64,000 nucleotides of DNA from NCBI GenBank assembly GCA_001692895.1, contig KV748189.1:1682432-1746431 (forward strand), read 5' to 3'. Source of the DNA: Cenococcum geophilum 1.58. Taxonomy: Eukaryota > Ascomycota > Dothideomycetes > Gloniales > Gloniaceae. The notes below the pieces were generated by a model. It had not been told where the DNA came from and ran no database searches. It was given only the letters and a program-made list of their open reading frames with translations. The first letter of the stretch is position 1; each line of letters starts with the position of its first letter. Made by a program: the position numbers and the translations under genes. This document shows, one piece after another, positions 33,802 through 45,559 of the stretch.

Positions 33802-35332
33802 GCTACTATATAAAAATTTTAAAAATTAATAACTAAATAAGAAGTTGGACTATATTAAACGAGGGCCTTTTAAAATTATCTAGAGGATTTTATAGGTTAC
33901 GTTTAAGTTAAACCTACTAGCTAAAATAAAGATCTACCCTATATAGTATATTGCGATACTAAAGCCAGTATATAGGAATATTAAGCTACCGGTTTATAAA
34001 GCAGATACATATAGAGGATAAGAAGAAGACAAATAGTAAGTTTTAAAGGTTGTTAGTTATAAGGACATTAACGATAAAATATAGTACGAAGTTAAGTGGA
34101 TAGGCTATAATAAGACTACCTAGGAGCTACTAGAGAATTTAAAGAACGCTATAGAAAAGGTATAGGAGTATTAGAAGAGATTAGGTTAGGTAGTATTAAT
34201 AAAAAAGGATTACTAAAGAATAAGTCACCTAAGGGGGACCTAAGAAGAGTAATTGCTAAACTACTTAAATCTATTTCCTTCTTAAATAGAAGAGGATCCA
34301 TTCTTTTATTACTAAGTTCCTATAGACCCTATTCTATAAGTTTCCACTTCTTAAAACGGACCTTCTTATAAATCTTTTTAAGACGGATTAGCTAAGCGGA
34401 CGCCACTAGGTAAGACTTAAGGGCCCATTACTAAGTATCGGCAGCCTTTTATTTAGCGTCCTAAGAATGGCGCAACTCCGCTAGAGTAATAGATAGTTTA
34501 TTATCTAGCTATATAGCAGTAGACTAAATATAAAACCCTAAGACAAATTAATTAGGGAACTAAATAACTATTAAAAATAGGTTATATATACTTAGTATTA
34601 GAAATAAAGCGAACATCATAGGACAAATAAATATTTGCTTTAGTGCACTCTAAATAAAAGGACGGTTGTTATGAAGATGGGTTCGTTAATATAATATAGA
34701 CTAACCCCTCTTTCGAATAACAAAAATATAGAGACGGTATAATCTTACTAAGAGATAATATCGTAGTAATAGTACGGATGTAACGAGCGGTCGAAGAAGT
34801 AGAAAGAGCTTTAGGTATAATAAGTACTAATATTAACTAAATTAATTAGACAGATATTATACCTCTAGTAAACAACTTAGAGATATTTAGAATCTTTAAG
34901 GATAAAGATAAAGAGAAGGGAGATAGTATTACGGACGCTTTAAGTATAATATTATAACTACTAGGAGAGGAGTTAAAAGAAGCTAGTTAGTTAATTTAAG
35001 TATAGTCTAGAATAGAGCTAATAGAACTATATAATAAGGAATAGTAGCTAAGGTTATATAATATAATCTATATAATCCGCAATAGAGTAGATAGAGTATA
35101 CGTATATTATATATAAGAAGGATTTTATAGGAGTACGGTTGTGTATTTAAGGACCCTTAATCCCTACCTAGATAGTTCCTTCCTTATAGTAATTTTTAGA
35201 ATACAATTAGAGTTAATCTATTAGGCAACTACTCCACCAGTTATTATTATGTTGTTAACTTTAATTTATATCACCTATACACCTAGCCTAATAACGAGCC
35301 TATTGTAGTACCTACTATAAGGTTCCGTTATA
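33802..35332 (+). mobile_element. Gypsy-G2, 3' end only
   Basis: It repeats the end of the G integrase/chromodomain and the 3' region (33802-34926, matching about 32250-33381), followed by a second G LTR (34927-35332, about 406 bp). It is the visible right end of an older G element that hosts G1. tataa (35333-35337) is the likely TSD in H. Confidence 0.75.
34927..35332 (+). repeat. Gypsy-G2 3' LTR
   Basis: The start (decayed TGTTACGGACGC) and the end (decayed CCGTTACA) match the other G LTRs. It is somewhat shorter than G1 through small internal losses. Confidence 0.82.
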
Positions 35333-35338
35333 TATAAG

Positions 35339-35556
35339 TGTATAATTACAGCACCTAGTATACGAACGTGTAAATACGCGTTCGTGCACTAACCACCTAC
35401 GTGCTAACTAATTAGGGGGGAGGCGCGTCAGTATATAGACTATGTAGTCTACCTCAATAGAATCGACAGTCACCACTATCCCAAAGAGCATACAATACTA
35501 CATATATTTCGTGCCCCAGGATACAACTTACTCGTACTATTAAGTTAGTATAAACA
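35339..35556 (+). repeat. Copia-F 5' LTR, 218 bp
   Basis: Starts TGTATAATTACAGC and ends TATAAACA. It contains an inverted repeat of 10-bp arms (35362-35371 and 35376-35385, ACGAACGxGT type) with an ACGCGT-like core. Copia LTRs usually have short TG/CA ends, as here. Confidence 0.95.
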
Positions 35557-35935
35557 CTAATTAGTAAGCGCGCACAAATTAGTAATCACTTAATACCTCC
35601 CCCCAAGCGATACACACAACAGCAACCACCTATTTAGACTCCTAGTACGACCTACTAGAAGGTCGGAAGTCGGGGATTACGGACTATCACCAACTCTGTA
35701 TACTTATTCAAGTCTTAGTACGGTTTACCAGAAGTTATAAACGCGAATACAGACCTATACGGAACCCCTATCCTTAAACCCCTTAAACCTTAAACCTCTT
35801 TGGACCTTTTGCGGAAAACCCCTACCCTCCTATAAACTATTACAGACCCATTAATTGATTTTACGGACCGTTACAAGACCTCCCCCACCCGTTATAAGCT
35901 GCTACCACCCGCTACGCACCATACTATACTATAGT

Positions 35936-37550
35936 ATGGCAGACATTAGCAAGCAAGTTAGTAAAGGTTAAAAGAAGTAGAGACAAGGAGTCGACGTTAC
36001 GTTTATAAACAATGTTAACGACTATATTAGTTTTAAAATCCTTAAATATAAACACTTTAAGCTTATAAATAACGACCTATAGAAGCAATACTAGGAAGAC
36101 TTTACGGACTTTACGGAAGCTATTCTTAAGGCCTATAACCCTATTACTATCCGTAAACTATAAACCCTTTTACATAACTAAGGTGTATAGGTTAAAAGGA
36201 ATAAACAAGTTACTATTATATAGTCCTTATACAACACAATATATAAGAAGGACTAAACGGAATAGACTAAAGAGGAAATCCTAGACCAGTTCTAAGAAAC
36301 TAAGGAACTCTTTACTTCTTCCAAACTTAATATAATCGCTAGCCTTATACCTAACCCACTTAACTAAATTCGTCCCATAAACCTAAGCGGCTTTAGACTT
36401 AACCTTATTGGCCAAAATATACCCTACTCTTAAGTTACGGATTATAACACCCCTATAAACTAAAATACGGACTAAACTACCCCCGCTATTTAAGTCACAA
36501 ACCCATAAGCTATATATCCGCAAGCTATAAATCCATAAGTTATAGATCCGCAACCTATCTAAGTAAAGACCTATAGCAAGGAGCTAGCTAACCTAGCTAA
36601 GCTCTATACCGACGAATCTAAGTATAGCGGTAAAAATGATAATTTTGACTTTAAACTAACCATCTTTACGGACCTCTACCAAAAGGCCGATATTCCTAAA
36701 TAAGAGTTTAGCCAAGCCTACTCTACTATACTGCGCGGCCTAGTACTTAACCACTACTACACCAACCTTAAAAGTAACCCCCTTGGTGTCCCCTTTAATA
36801 AGCTATATAAAGCTACCCGTAACTACTTTAAAGGACTAAAATATAGGCGTAATATCCTTACCTAATGGAATATAACTAAGCTACAGACCGTAATCAATAA
36901 AAACACTGAAAAATCGACTATAGAGTGCCTGCAAATTCTTATTAAAGACCTCTAGCACCTATAGCACGGCCTTAACGCTAAGCTTCAAATAGACGACTTC
37001 TTATATAATAAACTTATTATAGCCTGCCAGGAAGTAGAGCCCTGTAAGTACGCCTACTATAAGCCTACAGATACCTTAGCTGGCCTTATTAATGATTTAT
37101 GCTCCTCTATTATAACCTATAAAGTTTTAAACCCACCAGGCAGCACTTAAGCCTTTATTACGGATATTTAATATCCGTAAATAGACTTAGACGTCTACTT
37201 TACGGACCGCCGCTACTACTAGCAGCACCCATACCGACCAAGTCCTACCTATAACCCCTGCAGCAACCCCTATATAAAAGCATACCCCCATAGACAAACA
37301 AGCTAGAAATGCTTTATGTGTGGTAAGGAAGGATATTAGTCTATAAGGTATACCCAGGAAGAACATAATAGGTTTAAGAAGAGATTTAATAAATAGATTA
37401 GCCAGTTTATCTTAGAATATAAAGGAAAGGAAGAAAAGGAGCCCCCTAATAAGTTAATAGAAGCCCTTATAATTAACTTTAACCTAAATAACCAGGAACA
37501 GGAGACCCTAGAGACATTCCTAACTACTTTTAGACCTTTTACGGATAGCT
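35936..37550 (+). pseudogene. Copia-F gag with zinc knuckle remnant
   Basis: A plausible ATG lies at 35936 (M-A-D-I-S-K). The Gag body is helix-rich and acidic. A UBN2-like Copia gag region is suggested around 36600-37150. A zinc knuckle (C-F-M-C-G-K-E-G spacing) lies near 37312-37340. Gag would form the particle and bind RNA. The start was chosen as the first ATG in the frame that leads into the knuckle. Confidence 0.72.
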
Positions 37551-37689
37551 AAGCCTTTAATATTACGACCGTATTAGCCGACCGTTCCTTTATACACTTA
37601 GTTGCGCCCAAAAACCATTCCGTAAGTACCCCTATTACGGACATTATAGATTATAAGTAGGACCTATTTGCATATATTACTACAGAACG

Positions 37690-38060
37690 CTATACCCCCA
37701 AGGAATTCTACGGTGTTATAATTAACACAGGCGCCTCTAAGAAGTCTACTATAGGCTACGGATAATACCTTGCATATAGGACCACCATAAATAATAATAC
37801 GGATATTAATATTACGCAAACTGGGGCCGTAAACGTCCAATTTGGCATTAGCTTAACTACATTAATTAAATTAGTTGCAGTTAAGACCCTAATTGGCCTA
37901 GTTAACTTCCACATAGTAAAAGCAGACACCCCTTTCTTACTTTGCCTTACGGACATGGACAGGTTATAGGTTTACTACAACAATATTACAGACACCTTAA
38001 TCGGCCCCGCAACTGCCCTAGGAAGCAAGTATATTACCCTACCAATTACACGATAATTTG
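37690..38060 (+). pseudogene. Copia-F protease remnant
   Basis: A segment with the aspartic-protease-like block G-V-I-I-N-T-G-A-S lies near 37713-37740, just after gag and before integrase, as in Copia elements. A minus-strand open frame in 37756-37956 is antisense to it and is taken as a shadow. Confidence 0.7.
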
Positions 38061-38099
38061 GACACCCGTTCCTTATATAGGGAGAGACTTTACGGACCT

Positions 38100-38960
38100 A
38101 TATTTAGGAATCTTTTAACTATAACCCGTGCTACCTTACCAGTACGGAGATCCACCGTCTGTACCGCCGTTTCGGCCACCTATTAGCCGAAAAGCTATAT
38201 AGAGTCCTTAAACGCTCTAGATACGACAACATTAACAGGAAGGCAGTTAATTACCTAACCAAATACTACTCCTTTTACCAGAAATACGGACGTTCCCCAG
38301 GCTAATTTAAGTTCACCCTTTATAAGGACCTTAACTTTAACCACTTAGTATACGTAGACATTATGTATATTAACGGCAGCCCAGTATTATATATAATTAA
38401 CAAGGCAACCCACTACTAAGCCACCCGTTGGTTGCAAAATATATCCGCAAAGCACACTTAGGATATTTTACGGACCTGCTGGATTAATACATACGTTAGA
38501 CCTCCTAAGTATATTACCCACAACGCTGGTAGGAACTTTATCAGCAAGGAATTCTAGCAGTATGCTACGGCCATAGCTATATCAACAAAAGCTGTTCTAG
38601 TTAAGGCGTATTAGTCCATTAGGCTTATTAAGCAAGCTTACCTAGCTCTATAGAGAGCTTATTAGATTATTACGGACGAGTACAAGAACATCTAAAAGAA
38701 ACTAGCTTTATAGATGGCCGTAAAAGCCGTTAATGACACCGCTGGCCCTAACGGACTAGTACCCACCCTCTTGGTTTATAGAGCCTACCTAAGGATAAGC
38801 AACCTAGGCCCCCCTGCCCCGTCTATTACGGAACGAGTAGCTATAATATAGAAGGCAATGGCCGAAATAGTCAAATTACGGGCCAAATAAACTATTAATA
38901 ACGCCCTATACCACCGCAACGGACCTAATACAACCTTAGTACACAACCTCCCGCTTAACT
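38100..38960 (+). pseudogene. Copia-F integrase remnant
   Basis: A GAG-pre-integrase zinc region (about 38150-38300, L-Y-R-R-F-G-H-L type spacing) is followed by the catalytic core (about 38340-38770), with a V-D-I-M block near 38355-38370 and an N-A-G-R-N-F block near 38522-38540. Integrase before RT separates Copia from Gypsy. Confidence 0.75.
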
Positions 38961-39299
38961 CTGAAGTCCTTATATAGCGTGAAAGCGGCAGCTAGAATAG
39001 ACCCTATTGCCTACTAGCCGTAGAAAATAAGACGTGCTGTATATAGCTTCCTAGCGGGCCAACTAGCTTTAGAAGCACGTCTATAAAACCCTACTTTTAA
39101 TCCGAAAACACCTATAACGTTAAACTAGACGAACTAGAAGCACCCGCCAAACCAAACAAACTAGAAGTACCCCCGCCTACTTTAAAAGTCCCCCAGGAAC
39201 TCACTAAACCCGCTAAACCTACTATAAAGCGTAGCCGAGGACGCCCCTAAAAGTATCCCGTAACTAAGAACCCTATAATAAAAAATTACCTAACCTCCG

Positions 39300-40000
39300 C
39301 AGGCATATCCGCAAGACAATCTCCGCCTGCAGATATATCAGTCCTAGTATAGGAAACCCCTTTTACAGACTCATGGCGTAAAGAGATCAACGGACTACTT
39401 AAAAAGGGCGTCTTTACGGTTATAACGGAAAAAGATATTCCGCAAGGCGTCCGTATATTTAACTCACGCTTTATTAACAAGATTAAGCACCCTAGTACTA
39501 ATAAAGCTTTTAAGAAATTAAGGCTCGTTATATAAGCTTATAATAACTAGGGAAAGGACCTAGTCCTTATACAATCGCTTACAATTTAATAAGTCAATTA
39601 ATGGATTATACTTGTACTTATACCTAGACTACAGCAAACTAAACCCATAGCCCTTTACTTACGGGACATCTTATAAGCCTACATGCAGTCAAATACCTAC
39701 CTAAGTAGGGACATCTTTATACAACTACCCCGTGAGCTTAACCTATAACTAGGAATAATTTTATGGGTCGTAAAACCTCTTTACGGGGTACTAGAAGCTA
39801 GAAACCACTAGTTTAAAACATACCACCAGCACCACATTAGTAAACTTAAAATAGAACAGTTAACCTACAACCCCTACCTCCTATATAGCCTATTAAACGG
39901 CCTTAGTATTGTTAGACTCTAAACAAATAATACCCTATTCCTAGCAGACCAGACCTTTACGGACGCTAAAGAAACTAAACTATAAAAGGCTAAGTTCTTA
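39300..40000 (+). pseudogene. Copia-F reverse transcriptase remnant
   Basis: A W-R-K-E-I-N block near 39378-39395, an S-R-F-I-N-K-I-K block near 39465-39490 and a late K-P-L-Y-G-V-L-E-A block near 39775-39800 are standard for Copia RT (RVT_2 type). The active-site region L-Q-T-x-x-T-L-F-L-A-D lies near 39919-39950. Decayed. Confidence 0.76.
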
Positions 40001-40389
40001 GTAAAGCCGTAAGAGCAGTTAACTAAGCAGAATCCGATTAAGTTTAATAGAGGCCTAATTACACAAAAGGGCAACCTAATTAAGCTAACTTAGGAACGCC
40101 AAGCTTAAAACCTAAAGCCCGTTACAGTAAAGCCTACGGACCTTACCAGCTCCCATAGAGAGACCCACAAGACCGTAAATATAAAGGACTAATACGTTGC
40201 ACAGCGTGCAAGAGGCGCCTATATTGCCATAGTCTGTCAACCCAAATCTGCCTATAATTTGTCCTTTGCGGCCTAGGCAGTAAATCCACAAGAAGAAAAT
40301 ATTAAGCAGCTTAATAAGCGCATTTAGTGGCAAATTGATAATGCAGCAAGGGGACTTACTTTTGTACCACTAGACCTAAGTTCCCTTAG

Positions 40390-40893
40390 CTTACTAGCAT
40401 TTATAGACGCCTCCTTTGCCAATAATAGGGACCTATTATCGCAAATTGGCTTTATAATCGTACTTACGGACCGTAATTAGGATGTAAATATACTGTACTA
40501 GTCTTTAATTAAGTGCAAACGAGTAACCCGTAGTGTACTAGCCTCTAAACTATATACACTAGCTTATGGCTTTAATATAGCAGCCAAAATCAAATTAACG
40601 GTCTAGAAGATTCTATAACTGGAGCAGTTACCCTTAGTTTTATACACCAATTTAAAGTCCCTCTATAACTGCCTAGTTAAACTAGGTACGACATAAGAGA
40701 AGAGGCTTATAGTCGACCTAATGTGCTTATATTAGGCCTATAAACGACGTAAAATTACGGAGGTTAAATAGATCAGCGGCGGAAATAACCTAGTAGACGC
40801 TATAACTAAGGTAAAGCCGTATTAAGCCCTTAAAACCCTAATTAACACAAACAAGCTTAACCTAAAAGTTATAAAATGGGTAGAACGGGACTA
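40390..40893 (+). pseudogene. Copia-F RNase H remnant
   Basis: An F-I-D-A-S-F-A-N block near 40401-40425, followed by S-V-L-A-S-K-L-Y near 40540-40560, matches the Copia RNase H. The coding remnant ends about 40893, before a repeat-rich 3' region. Confidence 0.72.
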
Positions 40894-40899
40894 ACGGAG

Positions 40900-41362
40900 T
40901 ACCTACGGTACGCCTACGGCCCGTTAGAAGGCCGTACGGCTTATTATACGGCCTATTCTACGGACCGTAAGCTATCAGGTGGAAAACAGTGGAAAGCTGC
41001 GATGGAACTTAGTGGACTTACGTAACCTGCCAAATTCTGCCATATTCTGCTATAGTGGTTAAATCTACCAATTACGATTTTCCATGCCGGGCACAGAAAA
41101 TCGCTATTAGCTCGCTTAGCACTAGCGTCTTAGCGGCCCTTAAGATCTAACTTATAGCTTGTCTACTGCCCGTCAAAAGGCCGTACGGTTTATTTTACGG
41201 ACCGTAAGCAGGACTTACGGCCAGCTTAGGGCACCGTTTGGAAGGCAGCCCAGAAGGCACCTTGGGAGGAGTTTCCTATATATTTTCTTATGTATTTTAT
41301 AGTTCTATTAAGGCAATTACGGAGGCTGTATATAAGTGGTTTCATTTTCCAAGTACCGCTAG
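40900..41362 (+). other. Copia-F 3' region with repeats and shared modules
   Basis: It holds a direct repeat (40919-40972 and 41168-41209) with a GGCCGTACGG core. Between its copies are a CTGCC array at 10-bp spacing (41027, 41037, 41047), the GATTTTC hairpin shared with Gypsy-D (41076-41102) and a CACTAGCGTCTTAGCGGCC motif (about 41122-41140) also found in the D and E LTRs. I see no coding remnant. Confidence 0.75.
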
Positions 41363-41580
41363 TGTATAATTACAGCACCTGGTATATAAACGCGTAAATA
41401 TGCGTTCGTGCACCAACCACCTACATACTGACTAATTAGGGGGGAGGCGCGTCAGTATATAGACCACGTAGTCTACCTTAATAGAATTGACAGTCACCAC
41501 TATCCCAAAGAGCATACAATACTACATGTATTTCGTGCCCCGGGATACGACTCACTTATGCTATTAAGTTAGTACGAATA
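41363..41580 (+). repeat. Copia-F 3' LTR, 218 bp
   Basis: Direct partner of 35339-35556. The inverted repeat is at 41386-41409, and ataag follows as TSD. Confidence 0.95.
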
Positions 41581-41599
41581 ATAAGGCTTTGTTATACTT

Positions 41600-43060
41600 A
41601 ACCTATAACGCCAATTAATTATAAAAGAATTTAATTTATTAGCTTTAGCCTTAACCCCTAAAAAGATAGACACTAATAATATTTTATTTTTTATTAACTA
41701 TATAACTACGGACAAGTAAATAAAAGGGCTATTACCTATTAAAATTAAAATATAAGACGCCGAGATATTTATAAAAATAGTAGTATAAGACCCTAATAAA
41801 TACTACCGCCTTTTATAGAACTATTACCTAAAGCTTATATAAGCCGAGATGCGTATTATTTAAGACCTATAAGCTTATAAGGCGCTCGTTAATAATATAT
41901 ATTAAGAAACTAAAGATAACCTCTATATATCTAAACGCGACATCTAATAGTTAAAGAAGGCTAAGATTGCACTAATTGCTATAATTACTAAAAGAGAAGG
42001 CATAATTAAATACCTATAATAAGTATATTTATAATAACGCTAGATACCTCTTTACTATATATAACGCTACCTAAGTCTCTACGCCCCTAGCAACTTTACC
42101 TACTTAACGCTTAATAGAGGGCTAGCGCTAAGTAGCTCTATCTAATAGGAACCCTTATTAAAGCAGTAATAATAAAAGCTATAATAATTAGACCTAAACT
42201 GCCACTATAGGGTTTAATATATACTACCCTAATTCCCTAGTTTTTTAGGGAAACCGCAAGGAATATAGCTACTAGAAGATATAAATCCGCAAGAAACTAA
42301 CTTAGAGCGCCTACCTTTTTCCTATAAAAAAAATACTAAGATCGGCTATATTATTAGGCGAATAAAGGGTATACTGTTTAATAGACTCTTCGCCTAATAG
42401 GAGACTAATAGCCCCTAAAAGTAGTAGTCCTACTAAAAAGTCCTTAATAATCTCAACTTAATATACCGCAACTATAACCTACTAGCCACTAACTAAGCTA
42501 AACTACATACCCTAAAGATAAGCCCTACTAAATTATTTAATAAATTCTATATTAAATTCTAGGAATATACTAGAGCCCTTACCTAAGATAATACTAAAGA
42601 CTAGGAGAACCTCCTTAAAAAAGTTACTTATTACCTTAGTTACGTAGCCGCTAGCTATAACTATAATAATATTTATAATATAGTAGCAGCTCTATAGAAG
42701 ATCAAACAACGACTAAATTAGATTACTATTATTAACTCTTACCTAAAGACCTCTCTATAGAAGCTCTCCGGGCCTACTAAACCTCTATATACTAAGCCAC
42801 TAATGCCTACTACCTTAAGTACTACCGGAACTAATATCGATTTCTTTATACTAACCTTCCTATAAAAACTCCTAAATAGAGAGCGCGAGCTACTTTAGAA
42901 ACTAGGACGCTACTATAGATGCCGTTAAGAAGGCTATTATTATAATAACCTAGACTGCCTAATGGCTAGGTTTAGTAGCCGCTACTTAATACCTAACTTA
43001 ATACTCTAAACACTAAATACGTTGCTATATACCACTACTATATAAGATAAAGATATAGTA
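41600..43060 (+). pseudogene. Gypsy-H gag remnant
   Basis: A degraded, charged gag-like region with a zinc-knuckle trace near 42914-42958 (Y-R-C-R-x-E-G-Y...D-C spacing). It lies before the protease. Confidence 0.6.
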
Positions 43061-43229
43061 ATAGTAGTAGAGTTAGATATGGAAGCGGAAAACGCTAAGT
43101 TTTAGCCCTAAGTTGTGGGTTAGGACGCCCTAACGACAGAGGGATCTATATATTAGCTTACTTAATAAATAACTCTATAAAGATAAATAGACGGAAATAG
43201 ATAGTTTTACCTATAATAGGAACTACTGC

Positions 43230-43420
43230 TAAAAAATAATATAAAAGCTATTCTATAATTAATTACGGAGCTACTAATAAATTTATAAATACTTAATTCG
43301 CGTATACTTATAACCTACTTACCTTACCCCTTACTAAAGCCCGTGCCCTATAACTCGCTAATAGTAATTATACTATATAGGAGATTACCTATATAGTATA
43401 ACTCCACCTAGATATAAATA
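43230..43420 (+). pseudogene. Gypsy-H protease region remnant
   Basis: A short region between gag and RT with a hydrophobic, protease-like texture (A-x-x-L-I-N-S-like block near 43240-43265). Weakly supported; assigned mainly by position. Confidence 0.4.
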
Positions 43421-43989
43421 GGCATTAGGAAGAACTCTAGGCCTATATTATACTACTTACTAACTACCCTATTATCCTTAAAATAAACTAGCTTAAATAA
43501 TATAACCCTACCATTAACTAGAAGAAGAGAGAAGTAACTTTTAACTCTAAATACTATAAAGAGACTTACCTAGGGTATAGCCTAGCCGCCTCTATTTACT
43601 CCCTAGGATATTAACCTAGGAAACCCCTTATTACCCTATTTACGACTAACTACTACTATATAAGTACCTTAGCCTTCTACCGTATAGTATATAAAAAAGG
43701 CTAGACTATTGCTATAGCTTCCTAATTATAACTATATAACCTTAATAAAGAATAGGACTACGTCCTTTATAATAATAGGATAGATATAGTTAACCTTTTA
43801 GAAGATAACGCCCCTATAGAACTCTACGGACTTTTACCTTTAGACTTTAAGAAGTTTGTAAAGCTTAAAAAAGGACTTACTAATAAAGAACTCCGCAAGC
43901 TCCTCCCTAAAAGGTACTATAACTTTACCAATATATGCTTATAAAAGAGCGTAGATATACTCCCCCTATATTAACCTAATAACTATACT

Positions 43990-44381
43990 ATTAATATTAA
44001 ATAAGGAAAAATGCTATTTTATAAGAGACCCTACCTAATATTAAAAGACGAACTTCTAGTTATAAAAAAGTATATTAATAAGCACCTTAATAAAGGATTT
44101 ATTCGTCCTAGCATGTTACTAGCAGCTACCCCTATTCTTCTTACTAAGAAGCTAAAAGGAGGTATTTAATTCTATATTAACTATAAAGGACTTAACGCTA
44201 TTATAATTAAAAACTAATACCTAGTACCGCTTATATATAAGACCCTTAAGCGGCTTAGTTAAGCTAAAATCTATACTAAGCTTAATATTATTACCGCCTT
44301 TAACTATATTTAAATACGGAAAGGTAATAAATAGAAAACTGTATTCGCATTACGCTTCGGCTAATTTAAATATACTATTAT
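43990..44381 (+). pseudogene. Gypsy-H RT first part remnant
   Basis: The start of RT, with a Y-I-N-K-H-L-N-K-G-F-I block near 44075-44105, T-P-I-L-L-T-K-K near 44128-44152, Y-I-N-Y-K-G-L-N near 44174-44198 and A-L-R-F-G near 44348-44362. G3 inserts after this (TSD attat, 44377-44381) and the RT resumes at 58116. Confidence 0.78.
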
Positions 44382-44806
44382 TGTAACGGAACCTTGTAGC
44401 AAGAACTACGGTGGGCTCGTTATTAGGCTAGGTGTGTAAGAAATACAAGTACAAAAGTCAACAACGTAATAACAACTGGTGGAGTGGTTGCCTAACAGAT
44501 TAACTCTAATTATATTCTAAGAATCACTATAAGGAAGGAACTATCTAGGTAGGGACTAAGGGTCCTTAAATATACAACTATACTCCTATAAAATCCTTCT
44601 TATACGTAATATACGTCTTATATATAAGGTATATAAGTTCCTTTTATTCCTCTTGTTTAATACATAGCATATTATGTAACCTTAGTTACCATTCCTTATT
44701 ATATAGTTCTACCGGTTTCATTCTAGACCGTGCCTAAATTAACTAACTAGCTTCTTTTAACTCCTTTCTTAGTAGTTATAATATTGTACTTAAAGCGTCC
44801 GTAACA
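44382..44806 (-). repeat. Gypsy-G3 3' LTR, 425 bp
   Basis: The plus strand reads TGTAACGGAACC at the left and GCGTCCGTAACA at the right, the reverse complement of the G1/G2 LTR ends. It is followed by a pyrimidine-rich run (44807-44820), the complement of the polypurine tract. Confidence 0.92.
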
Positions 44807-45550
44807 CTATCTCCCTCCTCTTTATCTTCGTCCTTAAAGATTTAAAACATCTCTAAGTTATTTACTAAAGGTATAATATCCGTCTAATTAATTTAGTTAA
44901 TATTATTACTTATTATACCTAAAGCAATTTCTTCTTTATACGCCCAACGTCGTGCTCGCACTATTACTGCAATATTATCTCTTAGTAAGATTATACTATC
45001 TCCATATTCTCGCTATTTAAAAGAGGGGTTAGTTTATATTGCGTTAGCGAACCCATCTTCGCAATAACTGCCCTCTTACTTAGAGTGCACTAAAGCAAAT
45101 ATTTATTTATCCTATAATGTTCGCTCTACTTTTAATACTAAATATACGCGACCTATTACTCTTAATAGTTGTCTAGTTCCCTAATTAATTTGTCTTAGGG
45201 TCTTATATTTAATTTACTACTACGCGGCTAGATAGTAAACTGTCTTAAGCCCTTATAAAATTAAAACGTTCTTAGGATGCGGAATAGAAGGCCCTAAATA
45301 CTCACATCACGGCGTTTACTCGCCTACTTCGTCTTAAGAAGGTTTATAAGAAGGTTTATTTTAAGGAGTAGAAACTTATAGAACAAGGTTTATAGGAACT
45401 TAGTAATAAAAAAACGGATTCTTTTCTAATAGAGAAGGAAACAGATCTAAGTAGTTTGGCAACTACTCTTCCTAGGTCCCCCTTAGGTAACTTATTCTTT
45501 AATAATCCTTCTTTTTTAATACTGCCTAACCTAATTTCTTCTAATACTCC
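44807..45550 (-). other. Gypsy-G3 3' region
   Basis: The inverse copy of the G1 3' region (about 32650-33381). No domain is recognised. Confidence 0.6.
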
Positions 45551-45559
45551 TATACCTTT

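Larger units (their letters stand above)
35339..41580 (+). mobile_element. Copia-F, structurally complete Ty1/Copia element
   Basis: A 6.2-kb element with two 218-bp LTRs and TSD ataag (35334-35338 and 41581-41585). The internal order gag, zinc knuckle, protease, integrase, RT, RNase H is that of Ty1/Copia. It sits one base beyond the end of the presumed G2 TSD, inside H. The LTRs differ at about two dozen of 218 sites, all transitions. It has many breaks but the reading frame is still easy to follow, so it is among the less decayed elements. Confidence 0.95.

Noticed and set aside
39286-40333. Two minus-strand open frames
   Set aside because: Antisense to the Copia-F RT and RNase H remnants.
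40900-41362. A tRNA or small RNA gene in the hairpin-rich F 3' region
   Set aside because: No cloverleaf or A/B box arrangement could be seen.
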